7,626 nt of DNA, taken from an uncultured Eubacteriales bacterium (lineage in GTDB: Bacteria; Bacillota; Clostridia; Oscillospirales; Oscillospiraceae). This document shows, in pieces, positions 1 through 5,333 of this stretch (positions are counted from its first letter, which is position 1; every line of letters starts with the position of its first letter). The notes below the pieces were generated by a model, which was not told the origin of the DNA, did no database searches, and saw nothing but the letters and a program-made list of their open reading frames with translations. The stretch lies in NCBI GenBank assembly GCA_900554705.1, contig USIH01000103.1:1-7626 (forward strand). Direction: 5' to 3'. Made by a program: the position numbers and the translations under genes.

Positions 1-44
1 ATTTTCTTAAAAAAGTTAATTCATTTTGACGGTTACGGACTTTT

Positions 45-959
45 TTGACAGTCTGCGCGCCGCAGGCGCTGTCGGAGTTTAACCTGGAGAGCTATCAAAA
101 GCTCCGTTACCTCTGCTTCCTCCCGCTCGCGGACTATAACCGCGCGACCGGCGAGACGCGGACGCTGCAAGCGGGGCAGGCGCTTTGCTATGGCGTGCGG
201 TGCTCGTATGCGCAGGAGCGGCTGAACGTGGAGGGCGTCTCGCTGCAAATCGTCGGCGAGGCGAAAAAGATCCCCGTGGGCAGCACGGCGGCCGATGTGA
301 TCCACACGCTGTTTCTTGTCGTGCCGGATCTGGAGACGATCGCGCCGCTCGGCGCGCGGGAGGACGGCGGCGATCTTGCCCTGCGCGTCACGTGGAACTA
401 TGCCTTCTCGGCGGATCTGGGCGAGGACGCGCAGCGGGCGCTCTACGAGCGTCTGGGCGAGGTGTGCAGAGACCTGTCGATGGAAGGGACGATCGTGTCG
501 TCGAGCGTCGAGAACCGCATCGTGGAGCGCTCGGAGTTTTACGGCGCGTTCGGCGGCCTGTTCTTCCTCGGCATCGTGCTGAGCATCGTGTTCTTGGTGG
601 CCACCGTGCTGATCGTCTACTATAAACAGTTGTGCGAGGGCTATGAGGATCAGGCGCGCTTTGACATCATGCAGAAGGTTGGCATGACGCGGCGGGACAT
701 CCGCCGGAGCGTCAATTCGCAGATGCTCACGGTGTTTTTCCTGCCGTTGGGACTGGCGATCGCGCACCTTGCCTTCGCTTTCCCGATGATCTACCGGCTG
801 CTGAACCTGTTTAACGTGACCAACCTGCGCTTCCTGCTGCTGACCACGGCCATCAGCGTGCTGATCTTCGCGGCGTTCTACGCGCTCGTCTACCGCATGA
901 CATATCACGCCTACTGCTCCATCGTCGGCGGCACGCATCAGGCTCCCCGCAGCAAGTGA
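45..959 (+). pseudogene. C-terminal fragment of a BceB/FtsX-family ABC transporter permease
   Basis: About 304 codons match the C-terminal half of the large FtsX-like permeases of BceAB-type ABC exporters, which are usually about 650 residues and confer or sense antimicrobial peptide resistance together with an ATPase. Residues 1-160 look like the end of the extracellular domain. Three hydrophobic segments follow at about 165-193, 226-250 and 262-284. Between the first two lies the family-typical cytoplasmic stretch YYKQLCEGYEDQARFDIMQK, followed by VGMTRRDIRRS, which normally contacts the ATPase. The N-terminal membrane segments are missing: an in-frame TGA sits at 27-29, the only start is a TTG at 45, and no Shine-Dalgarno sequence precedes it. 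The first 45 bases are AT-rich while the rest is GC-rich, so the gene seems to have been cut by a rearrangement near base 50. No partner ATPase gene is present in the window. The membrane topology and family are well supported; loss of function is inferred. Confidence 0.75.
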
Positions 960-1072
960 AAAATGAAGCAGCGCACGGCGCGGCGCTATCGCCGCCGCGA
1001 ATGAAAAATGAAAAATGAAGCGTGCCGCTTTGCGGCGCATGAAGCGCCTGCGGGCGGGAGAAGTCTTATACA
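957..1072. repeat. ATGAAAA tandem repeat with GC-rich hairpins
   Basis: The heptamer ATGAAAA is repeated almost three times at 1001-1020, ending in ATGAAG. A partial copy, TGAAAAATGAAG, lies at 957-968 and supplies the stop codon of the permease fragment. Between the copies is a GC-rich segment able to fold (CGGCG-ctat-CGCCG). Just after the second copy is another small stem (GCCGC-ttt-GCGGC). The arrangement resembles short dispersed intergenic repeats of clostridial genomes. No coding potential is apparent. Confidence 0.5.
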
Positions 1073-1088
1073 CGGCGTGCAGCTCAAA

Positions 1089-1243
1089 GCCTCCCCTGTG
1101 TAAGGGGAGGTGGCGCAGCGCAGCCGCGCCGGAGGGGTTGTCAAGCCTGCTGCGTTCATCTGCACTTTTTCTTATACGCAACTGCCGGTAGTCAACCCCT
1201 CAGTCTCGCTACCGCTCGACAGCTCCCCTTACACAGGGGAGCC
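1089..1243. repeat. MITE-like inverted-repeat intergenic element
   Basis: A 22-bp end at 1089-1110 is repeated in inverted orientation at 1222-1243 with 20 of 22 positions matching. Each end is itself a hairpin, CTCCCC-tgtgtaa-GGGGAG. A second, inner inverted pair lies at 1132-1142 (GAGGGGTTGTC) and 1191-1201 (reverse complement GAGGGGTTGAC). The whole unit could fold into a long stem with about 50 nt of non-repeated centre. It encodes no transposase. From memory, similar GCCTCCCC...GGGGAGG units are abundant between genes in Oscillospiraceae-type genomes, so this is probably a non-autonomous or REP-like element. It sits between the permease remnant and the end of the rpsB-tsf operon. Confidence 0.65.
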
Positions 1244-1277
1244 TCGGGTGCAGCGGAACCAACGATACGGCGCGCAC

Positions 1278-1312
1278 AAAAAAACAGGGTCGGCGCATTG
1301 CGCCGACCCTGT
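1278..1312 (-). terminator. Rho-independent terminator of the rpsB-tsf operon
   Basis: A perfect 13-bp GC-rich stem (1284-1296 paired with 1300-1312, loop of three bases) is followed, on the minus strand, by a run of seven T residues (1278-1284). It lies 10 bp after the tsf stop codon and is a textbook intrinsic terminator in that direction. On the plus strand no T-run follows the stem, so it would terminate plus-strand transcription poorly. Confidence 0.93.
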
Positions 1313-1322
1313 CGTTCTGTGT

Positions 1323-2246
1323 TTAGTTCTTGCCCATGTTCATCTGCGCAGCGACTTCGGCAGCGAAGTCTTCCTGCTTCTTCTCGATGCCCTCGCCCTT
1401 TTCAAAGCGGACTGCCTTGACAAACTCGACGGTGCCGCCGAGCGCCTTGGCCGCGGCGTTCATATACTGCTCGACGGAGACGGAGCCGTCCTTGACAAAC
1501 GCCTGCTGGAGCAAGCAGTTCTCTTCGTAGAACTTGTTGAGCTTACCGGCAGCGATCTTTTCCTTGACCTGCTGGGGCTTACCGGCCATCTTCGGATCGT
1601 TGTCCATCTGCGCGACGAGGATCTTCTTCTCTTCCTCGATGACGTCTTCGGTCACGTCGCTCTTGTCCCAGAAGCGGGGGTTGAGCGCAGCGATCTGCAT
1701 GGCAATGTCCTTGCCGATCTGCGTGGCGTCGATGCCGCCGCCGACCTTCAGGTTGACCAGAACGCCGATCTTGCCGCCGGCGTGGACATAGGAAACGCTG
1801 GTGTTCTCGGGGAAGCGCACAAAGCGGCGAACCTGCAGGTTCTCGCCGATGGACATGACCTTCTCCGGCAGGATCTCCGCGACGGTCAGGTCACGGCCGG
1901 GATACTTGCACTGCATGAGCGCCTCGACATCGGCCGGATCGTTCTGCGCGACGCAGGTGGCGATATCCTTGACAAACGGGACGAACAGCTCGCTCTTGGC
2001 GCAGAAGTCGGTCTCGCAGTTGACCTCGACGGCAACGCCGATCCCGTTTTCCACGGTGGCGTAAGCCATGCCCTCGGCGGCGATGCGTCCGGCTTTCTTT
2101 GCAGCCTTGGCAAGACCCTTTTCACGGAGCCATTCCACAGCCTTGTCCATGTCGCCGTCGGTCTCGACGAGCGCCTTCTTGCAGTCCATCATACCGACGT
2201 TTGTCATCTCGCGCAGGGTCTTAACATCAGCAGCAGTAAATGCCAT
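1323..2246 (-). CDS. tsf: Translation elongation factor Ts (EF-Ts)
   Basis: EF-Ts is the cytoplasmic guanine-nucleotide exchange factor that releases GDP from EF-Tu during translation elongation. The 307-residue protein begins with the UBA-like N-terminal domain (about 1-50), including the hallmark LREMTNVGMMDCKKAL. The EF-Tu contacting motif is at 79-85 as TDFCAKS, where most homologues have TDFVAKN. The core continues through the helical region at about 200-250 (QQVKEKIAAGKLNKFYEE) and ends with the family-typical RFEKGEGIEKKQEDFAAEVA near the C-terminus. Length is normal. The ATG at 2244-2246 is preceded by AGGAGGA (2254-2260) with 7 bp spacing, which fixes the start. It follows rpsB by 61 bp on the same strand, with a hairpin and U-run in between, and ends in a strong terminator. 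Identification is essentially certain. Confidence 0.98.
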   Translation of the reverse strand: MAFTAADVKTLREMTNVGMMDCKKALVETDGDMDKAVEWLREKGLAKAAKKAGRIAAEGMAYATVENGIGVAVEVNCETDFCAKSELFVPFVKDIATCVAQNDPADVEALMQCKYPGRDLTVAEILPEKVMSIGENLQVRRFVRFPENTSVSYVHAGGKIGVLVNLKVGGGIDATQIGKDIAMQIAALNPRFWDKSDVTEDVIEEEKKILVAQMDNDPKMAGKPQQVKEKIAAGKLNKFYEENCLLQQAFVKDGSVSVEQYMNAAAKALGGTVEFVKAVRFEKGEGIEKKQEDFAAEVAAQMNMGKN

Positions 2247-2271
2247 AATTATATCCTCCTTGTATCTTTTG

Positions 2272-2300
2272 AAAAAAGCCCGTCGTTCCGGCGGGCTTTT
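2272..2300 (-). terminator. Attenuator-like hairpin between rpsB and tsf
   Basis: Bases 2274-2285 and 2289-2300 form a 12-bp stem with a three-base loop. It is perfect except for one position, which reads as a T-G wobble on the plus strand and an A-C mismatch on the minus strand. On the minus strand the hairpin is followed by a run of six T (2272-2277), so it has the form of an intrinsic terminator in the 61-bp gap between the rpsB stop and the tsf start. No separate tsf promoter is evident, so it is probably a partial terminator that lowers tsf relative to rpsB, or an RNA processing or stabilising hairpin. Confidence 0.6.
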
Positions 2301-2307
2301 ATAATGA

Positions 2308-3048
2308 TTATTCCGCAGCAGCCTCTGTTTCGGCGGGAGCCTCAGCGGGAGCCTCGGTGTTGGCCTCGCCCTGACGTCCTTCCTGCACGGCGTTTGCCAT
2401 GGTGGCGACGATCAGGCGGATGGCGCGGATCGCGTCGTCATTGCCGGGGATCACATAGTCGATCTCATCGGGGTCGCAGTTGGTGTCGACGATAGCGACG
2501 ATGGGGATATGGAGCTTGCGAGCTTCGGCGATCGCGTTGCGCTCCTTGCGCGGGTCGACGATGAACAGAGCGCCGGGCAGCTTCTTCATGGCCTTGACGC
2601 CGCCGAGATACTTCTCCAGCTTTTCGATCTCGCCCTCGTGCTTGATGACTTCCTTCTTCGGGAGCATCGCGAAGGTGCCGTCTTCCTGCATCTTGCGCAG
2701 CTGAGCCAGACGGTCGATACGGGTGCGCATGGTCTTGAAGTTGGTCATCATGCCGCCGAGCCAACGGGCGTTGACATAGTACTGGTCGACGCGCTCCGCC
2801 TCTTCCTTGATGGCGTCCTGCGCCTGCTTCTTGGTGCCGACAAAGAGGATGTTCTCGCCGTTTGCGGCAAGGTCACGCACGAAGTTGTACGCTTCCTCGA
2901 TCTTCTTCACGGTCTTCTGCAGGTCAATGATGTAGATACCGTTGCGCTCCGTGTAGATGTAGGGAGCCATTTTGGGGTTCCATCTTCTGGTCTGATGACC
3001 GAAGTGGACGCCTGCCTCGAGCAGGGCTTTCATGGATACGACTGCCAT
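2308..3048 (-). CDS. rpsB: 30S ribosomal protein S2
   Basis: S2 is a late-assembling protein of the small ribosomal subunit and is needed for S1 or mRNA binding. The 246-residue product shows the family signature at its start ([20 protein letters not shown]), then [19 protein letters not shown], the FVGTKKQAQ segment, and the [11 protein letters not shown] motif near residue 100. The second signature ([19 protein letters not shown]) and [13 protein letters not shown] follow. The C-terminus is a variable Ala/Glu/Pro-rich tail with repeated APAE units, common in this family. An ATG lies further upstream in frame, but the ATG at 3046-3048 is preferred: AAGGAG lies 7 bp before it (3056-3061) and the protein then begins at the conserved position. 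It is the first gene of the operon with tsf and has its own promoter. Identification is essentially certain. Confidence 0.98.
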   Translation of the reverse strand: MAVVSMKALLEAGVHFGHQTRRWNPKMAPYIYTERNGIYIIDLQKTVKKIEEAYNFVRDLAANGENILFVGTKKQAQDAIKEEAERVDQYYVNARWLGGMMTNFKTMRTRIDRLAQLRKMQEDGTFAMLPKKEVIKHEGEIEKLEKYLGGVKAMKKLPGALFIVDPRKERNAIAEARKLHIPIVAIVDTNCDPDEIDYVIPGNDDAIRAIRLIVATMANAVQEGRQGEANTEAPAEAPAETEAAAE

Positions 3049-3160
3049 TTTTGTTCTCCTTTTCGTTTTTACCGCCGCCTCGATCATCTCCCCCGTCCAC
3101 CGCTGGCGCGGCACTGGGACGGAGCATCCCGAGGCGTGTGGTTTTCTTGCGCTTCACGCG
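3049..3160 (-). promoter_or_regulatory. Candidate structured 5' leader of rpsB
   Basis: From the predicted transcription start to the rpsB ATG there are about 110 nt on the minus strand. They can form a 6-bp long-range helix, GCCTCG (3130-3135) with CGAGGC (3077-3082). It encloses two small hairpins, GGGA...TCCC and CCGC-gcca-GCGG, so the fold would be a small three-way junction. S2 autoregulates its operon through the mRNA leader in other bacteria, so a similar role is plausible here. I do not recognise it as a known Rfam leader, and the helices are short. Confidence 0.35.
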
Positions 3161-3167
3161 CCGGATT

Positions 3168-3196
3168 ATTATAGCGCAAACGATCCGGCTTTGCAA
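3168..3196 (-). promoter_or_regulatory. Sigma-A promoter of rpsB-tsf
   Basis: On the minus strand a -35 element TTGCAA (3191-3196) is separated by exactly 17 bp from a perfect -10 TATAAT (3168-3173). Transcription would begin near 3161, about 112 bp before the rpsB start codon. It lies just past the 3' end of the ylmC-like gene, so the ribosomal operon is transcribed independently of the sporulation genes. Confidence 0.88.
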
Positions 3197-3235
3197 GACT
3201 TTTTTTGCAATTTTCTTTTGCTTTCCCGTGTTTTT

Positions 3236-3523
3236 TTACCAGAAAGACGTCCTTCTGGGACGCGGCAGACGAAAACTGTCCAGATCTCCCTCCACAAGGA
3301 TGACATCCTCGCCGATGCGCCGGATGCATTTCCACGGAATGACAAAGTCCTCGTGCTTGCCGAACAGACCAAAGCAGCGGCAGGGCACGGGGACGATGAT
3401 CGACACGATCCGCCCGCAGTTCACGTCCACTTCCACGTCCGAGACAAAGCCCAAGCGGTTCCCATCGCAGGCGTTGATGACCTCGCGGCAGCGCAGGCCG
3501 GTAAAACGATTACAAACTGACAT
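3236..3523 (-). CDS. YlmC/YmxH-family sporulation protein (PRC-barrel)
   Basis: The 95-residue product is a small PRC-barrel protein of the YlmC/YmxH family. These are associated with sporulation in Bacillus and Clostridia and their exact biochemical role is not settled. Family features are visible: LGFVSDVEVDVNCGRIVSII at 24-43, followed by VPVP, then LFGKHEDFVIPWKCI at 53-67 and IGEDVILVEG at 70-79, ending in a short basic tail. It has seven cysteines, which is rich for its size. No signal peptide or membrane segment is seen. The ATG at 3521-3523 is preferred over an upstream in-frame ATG because a GGTGG-type ribosome binding site lies about 8 bp before it and the longer N-terminus would not match the family. 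It starts 50 bp after sigG on the same strand, matching the sigG-ylmC neighbourhood of Bacillus, so cotranscription is likely. Whether YlmC or YmxH is the closer relative cannot be decided here. Confidence 0.88.
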   Translation of the reverse strand: MSVCNRFTGLRCREVINACDGNRLGFVSDVEVDVNCGRIVSIIVPVPCRCFGLFGKHEDFVIPWKCIRRIGEDVILVEGDLDSFRLPRPRRTSFW

Positions 3524-3573
3524 TCTATCACCCACCTTATAGACAGCGTATGCCGCAGGCGGGGAAAACATGA

Positions 3574-4350
3574 CTACGAAATGCAGATCGCCTTGCGCAG
3601 CGACGTAATGGCGCTTTTTTCCAGACGGGATACCTGCGCCTGCGAGATGCCGACCTGCGAGGCGACCTCCATCTGCGTCTTGCCGTCAAAAAAGCGCAGG
3701 GCAAGAATACGCTTTTCGCGCGGCTCGAGCGCGCCGATCGCCTCGCGCAGCGCGATGCGCTCCGTCCAGCGCTCGTCCGTGTTCTTCGTGTCGCGCACCT
3801 GATCCATCACCGTCAGCGGATCGCCGCCGTCGGAATAGACCGGATCATACAGACTCACCGGCGCGGAGATGGCGTCGAGCGCGCCCGTCACGGTCTCAAG
3901 CGGCAGCGCCATCCGCGCGGCGATCTGCTCCATGGTCGGCTCGCGCCCCGCCTCGGCCACCATCGCCTCGCGGCACTGTAGGACGCGGTAGGCCGTGTCG
4001 CGCAGGCTTCTGGAGACGCGTATGGCGGAATTGTCCCGCAGATAGCGCTTGACCTCACCTTCGATCATCGGCACGCCGTAGGTGGAAAAGCGCAGGTTCA
4101 GACTGACGTCGAAGTTGTTGATTGCCTTCATCAGCCCCACGCAGCCGACCTGAAACAGATCGTCCGGATTCTCCCCTCTGCCCAGAAATTTCTGAATGAC
4201 GGAGAGGACAAGGCGCAAATTCCCTTCGATCACCTGCTGTCGCGCCGCCTCGTCGCCCTCGCGCGTCTTTCGCAAGAGGCGCAGCATTTCGTCGTTTTTC
4301 AGGGTCTTCAGGCGCGATGTGTTGACGCCGCAGATCTCGACCTTGCTCAT
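3574..4350 (-). CDS. sigG: RNA polymerase sporulation sigma factor SigG
   Basis: SigG directs late gene expression in the forespore after engulfment. The N-terminus carries the SigG-specific signature KVEICGVNTSRLKTLKNDEM, which separates it from SigF and other group 3 factors. Region 2 follows, with the core-binding DDLFQVGCVGLMKAINNFD at about 63-81, FSTYGVPMIEGEVKRYLRDN (regions 2.3-2.4) and IRVSRSLRD. Region 3 includes PVSLYDPVYSDGGDPLTVMD. Region 4.2 has the helix-turn-helix QMEVASQVGISQAQVSRLEK at about 226-245. Length (258-259) is typical. Two adjacent ATG codons (4348-4350 and 4351-4353) could start it; GGAAG lies 5 bp before the first, whereas AAGGAA lies 9-10 bp before the second, so the choice is open by one residue. 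The gene lies upstream of the ylmC-like gene on the same strand. spoIIGA and sigE, which precede sigG in Bacillus, are not in the 0.6 kb upstream shown here. Confidence 0.97.
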   Translation of the reverse strand: MSKVEICGVNTSRLKTLKNDEMLRLLRKTREGDEAARQQVIEGNLRLVLSVIQKFLGRGENPDDLFQVGCVGLMKAINNFDVSLNLRFSTYGVPMIEGEVKRYLRDNSAIRVSRSLRDTAYRVLQCREAMVAEAGREPTMEQIAARMALPLETVTGALDAISAPVSLYDPVYSDGGDPLTVMDQVRDTKNTDERWTERIALREAIGALEPREKRILALRFFDGKTQMEVASQVGISQAQVSRLEKSAITSLRKAICIS

Positions 4351-4385
4351 CATATCTTCCGTTCCTTCCTTTGCTCTTTTCCAAC

Positions 4386-4415
4386 AGTATTTCCCAAGGA
4401 ACGGATTTCATTCTC
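4386..4415 (-). promoter_or_regulatory. Possible SigF/SigG-type promoter of sigG
   Basis: On the minus strand, GGGAAATACT (4386-4395) resembles the GG-rich -10 element recognised by SigF and SigG. It lies about 33 bp before the sigG start codon. The -35 region about 15 bp further up (GAGAA within 4407-4415) fits the GNATA-like consensus poorly. sigG is known to be driven by SigF and by itself in Bacillus, which makes such a site expected, but the match here is weak. Confidence 0.25.
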
Positions 4416-4612
4416 TCCGCGCTTCGACCGAAACGACGCCCGTTTCGCAATTTCCGAACTTTTTCGACGGATTCCGGCTTGTTTTGGTTTACATAATTTA
4501 GAATTATCCGACGCAGCCGCCCTTATGGGAACTGAATATTTTCCTGCCTCCGTGAAAATATACAGCCCGCATTTTCCCCACCGCCGCGCTCGGCCTTTCG
4601 AATTTGCAGCAG

Positions 4613-4642
4613 TTATACACACATTGCACAGGCTTTTGCACA
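4613..4642 (+). promoter_or_regulatory. Candidate DnaA-box pair
   Basis: TTATACACA (4613-4621) and TTTTGCACA (4634-4642) both fit the relaxed DnaA-box consensus TTWTNCACA. They lie in the same orientation with starts 21 bp apart, about two helical turns. A poorer copy, CATTGCACA, sits between them at 4622-4630. The spacing could allow DnaA to bind side by side. There is no dnaA or dnaN nearby and no clear AT-rich unwinding element, so an origin is not claimed. Confidence 0.25.
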
Positions 4643-4828
4643 TCTATACCTGTGGAACCTTTTTCGGCTGCCCTGCATATGTGGTTTACATAATCATAAA
4701 ACGCTTTTTTGCGATTTTTGCGCGGCACACCGGACGCGCAGCGCGCCGCCTTCTGCTACATTATAATAGATTTGCCGATGGGCGGTCGATCGGCGGCGGA
4801 TCGGCGGGTCGAACGGCACCCCGACCGT

Positions 4829-4885
4829 AATTTTTCGAAAAAAATCAAAAAAGGTATTGATTTTATTGCTTTCCACCGCTATAAT
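4829..4885 (+). promoter_or_regulatory. Sigma-A promoter of rpsT with upstream A/T tract
   Basis: A -35 TTGATT (4857-4862), a 17-bp spacer and a perfect -10 TATAAT (4880-4885) predict a start near 4892, about 50 bp before the rpsT ATG. Directly upstream of the -35 is an A/T tract containing the palindrome TTTTTCGAAAAA (4831-4842), which looks like an UP element as expected for a strongly expressed ribosomal protein gene. Confidence 0.85.
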
Positions 4886-4941
4886 GTATTTCTGCATGAG
4901 ATAGAACGCGGTTTCTCACCGTTACGGAGGAGGTGCAATCC

Positions 4942-5205
4942 ATGCCCAACATTAAGTCCGCGAAGAAGAGAGTTTCCCTGTCCCGTATCGCCAACGAGAA
5001 CAACAAGGCTGCAAAGTCCGCCCTGAAGACGACGCTGAAGAAGTTCGACGCCGCCGTTGCTTCCGGCAACAAGGCGCAGGCCGACGATGCTTATACCGCC
5101 GCCGTTGTCGCTGTTGACAAGGCAGTGAACAAGGGGATCCTCCACAAGAACAACGCAGCGCGCAAGAAGAGCAGCATGACGCTCAAGCACAACGCGATGG
5201 CGTAA
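4942..5205 (+). CDS. rpsT: 30S ribosomal protein S20
   Basis: S20 is a small, very basic primary-binding protein of the 30S subunit that binds 16S rRNA. The 87-residue product has the diagnostic start MPNIKSAKKRV, a Lys/Ala-rich helical body (NENNKAAKSALKTTLKKF), and the C-terminal signature VDKAVNKGILHKNNAARKKS. Its length is normal for the family. The ATG at 4942 is chosen over an in-frame TTG 9 bp upstream because AGGAGGTG (4928-4935) lies 6 bp before it and the protein then starts at the conserved residue. It is a single-gene transcription unit with its own promoter and terminator, lying upstream of recG on the same strand. Confidence 0.98.
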   Translation: MPNIKSAKKRVSLSRIANENNKAAKSALKTTLKKFDAAVASGNKAQADDAYTAAVVAVDKAVNKGILHKNNAARKKSSMTLKHNAMA

Positions 5206-5225
5206 GCAAAATATGGAAATTTTCC

Positions 5226-5259
5226 GCCTGACGGCTTCCCGTCAGGCTTTTGCTTTTTT
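5226..5259 (+). terminator. Rho-independent terminator after rpsT
   Basis: A perfect 9-bp stem, GCCTGACGG (5226-5234) with CCGTCAGGC (5239-5247), has a four-base loop. It is followed by TTTT, GC and a second run of six T. It begins 20 bp after the rpsT stop codon and ends just before the recG -35 element. Confidence 0.93.
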
Positions 5260-5260
5260 C

Positions 5261-5289
5261 TTGCAAACAAGTCTCGCATGGGCTATAAT
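5261..5289 (+). promoter_or_regulatory. Sigma-A promoter of recG
   Basis: TTGCAA (5261-5266), a 17-bp spacer and TATAAT (5284-5289) form a promoter with the same two hexamers and spacing as that of rpsB. Transcription would start near 5296, about 38 bp before the recG start codon. Because the rpsT terminator ends immediately upstream, recG appears to be expressed separately from rpsT. Confidence 0.87.
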
Positions 5290-5318
5290 ATCGGCATCAG
5301 AGTACGAAATTCGTTGAA

Positions 5319-5327
5319 AGGGAGGTG
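5319..5327 (+). promoter_or_regulatory. Ribosome binding site that fixes the recG start
   Basis: AGGGAGGTG lies 6 bp before the GTG at 5334-5336. An upstream in-frame GTG at 5325-5327 is part of this Shine-Dalgarno sequence itself and so cannot be the start it serves. Confidence 0.75.
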
Positions 5328-5333
5328 GCGCAA

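Larger units (their letters stand above)
4354..4856. other. Non-coding spacer between divergent sigG and rpsT
   Basis: No open frame in this stretch has a convincing ribosome binding site plus recognisable protein; the open frames of 74-101 codons read like chance translations. It holds a 6-3-6 inverted repeat (ATAATT-tag-AATTAT, 4493-4507), an 8-bp AT-rich stem with a 10-base loop (4536-4543 with 4554-4561), DnaA-box-like nonamers at 4613-4642, and a TATAAT at 4762-4767 without a fitting -35. A direct repeat GATCGGCGG occurs at 4788-4796 and 4799-4807. The right end becomes very A/T-rich (4829-4852) before the rpsT promoter. Confidence 0.6.

Noticed and set aside
45..50. TTGACA as a -35 element at the left edge
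   Set aside because: No -10-like hexamer lies 16-18 bp downstream; the sequence there is GC-rich coding DNA.
33..1181. Long minus-strand open frame of 382 codons over the permease remnant
   Set aside because: It is the antisense shadow of GC-rich coding sequence; the translation is low-complexity Arg/His/Gln-rich with no recognisable domain, and the plus strand encodes a clear permease.
1089..1250. CRISPR array
   Set aside because: The repeats are one inverted pair, not regularly spaced direct repeats, and no cas genes are present.
1110..2495. 461-codon plus-strand open frame opposite tsf
   Set aside because: It is antisense to tsf and part of rpsB, both certain, and begins inside the inverted-repeat element.
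3239..3258. Hairpin CCAGAAGG-acgt-CTTTCTGG at the end of the ylmC-like gene as a terminator
   Set aside because: It overlaps the last codons, and on the minus strand it is followed by A residues rather than T residues.
4760..4767. TATAAT-like sequence at 4762-4767 as a second rpsT promoter
   Set aside because: No acceptable -35 lies 16-18 bp away on either strand and there is no extended -10; the promoter at 4857-4885 is far better.
4504..4830. Small open frames on both strands between sigG and rpsT (4504-4728 minus, 4525-4830 plus)
   Set aside because: Neither has a convincing ribosome binding site or a recognisable protein; the region looks regulatory.
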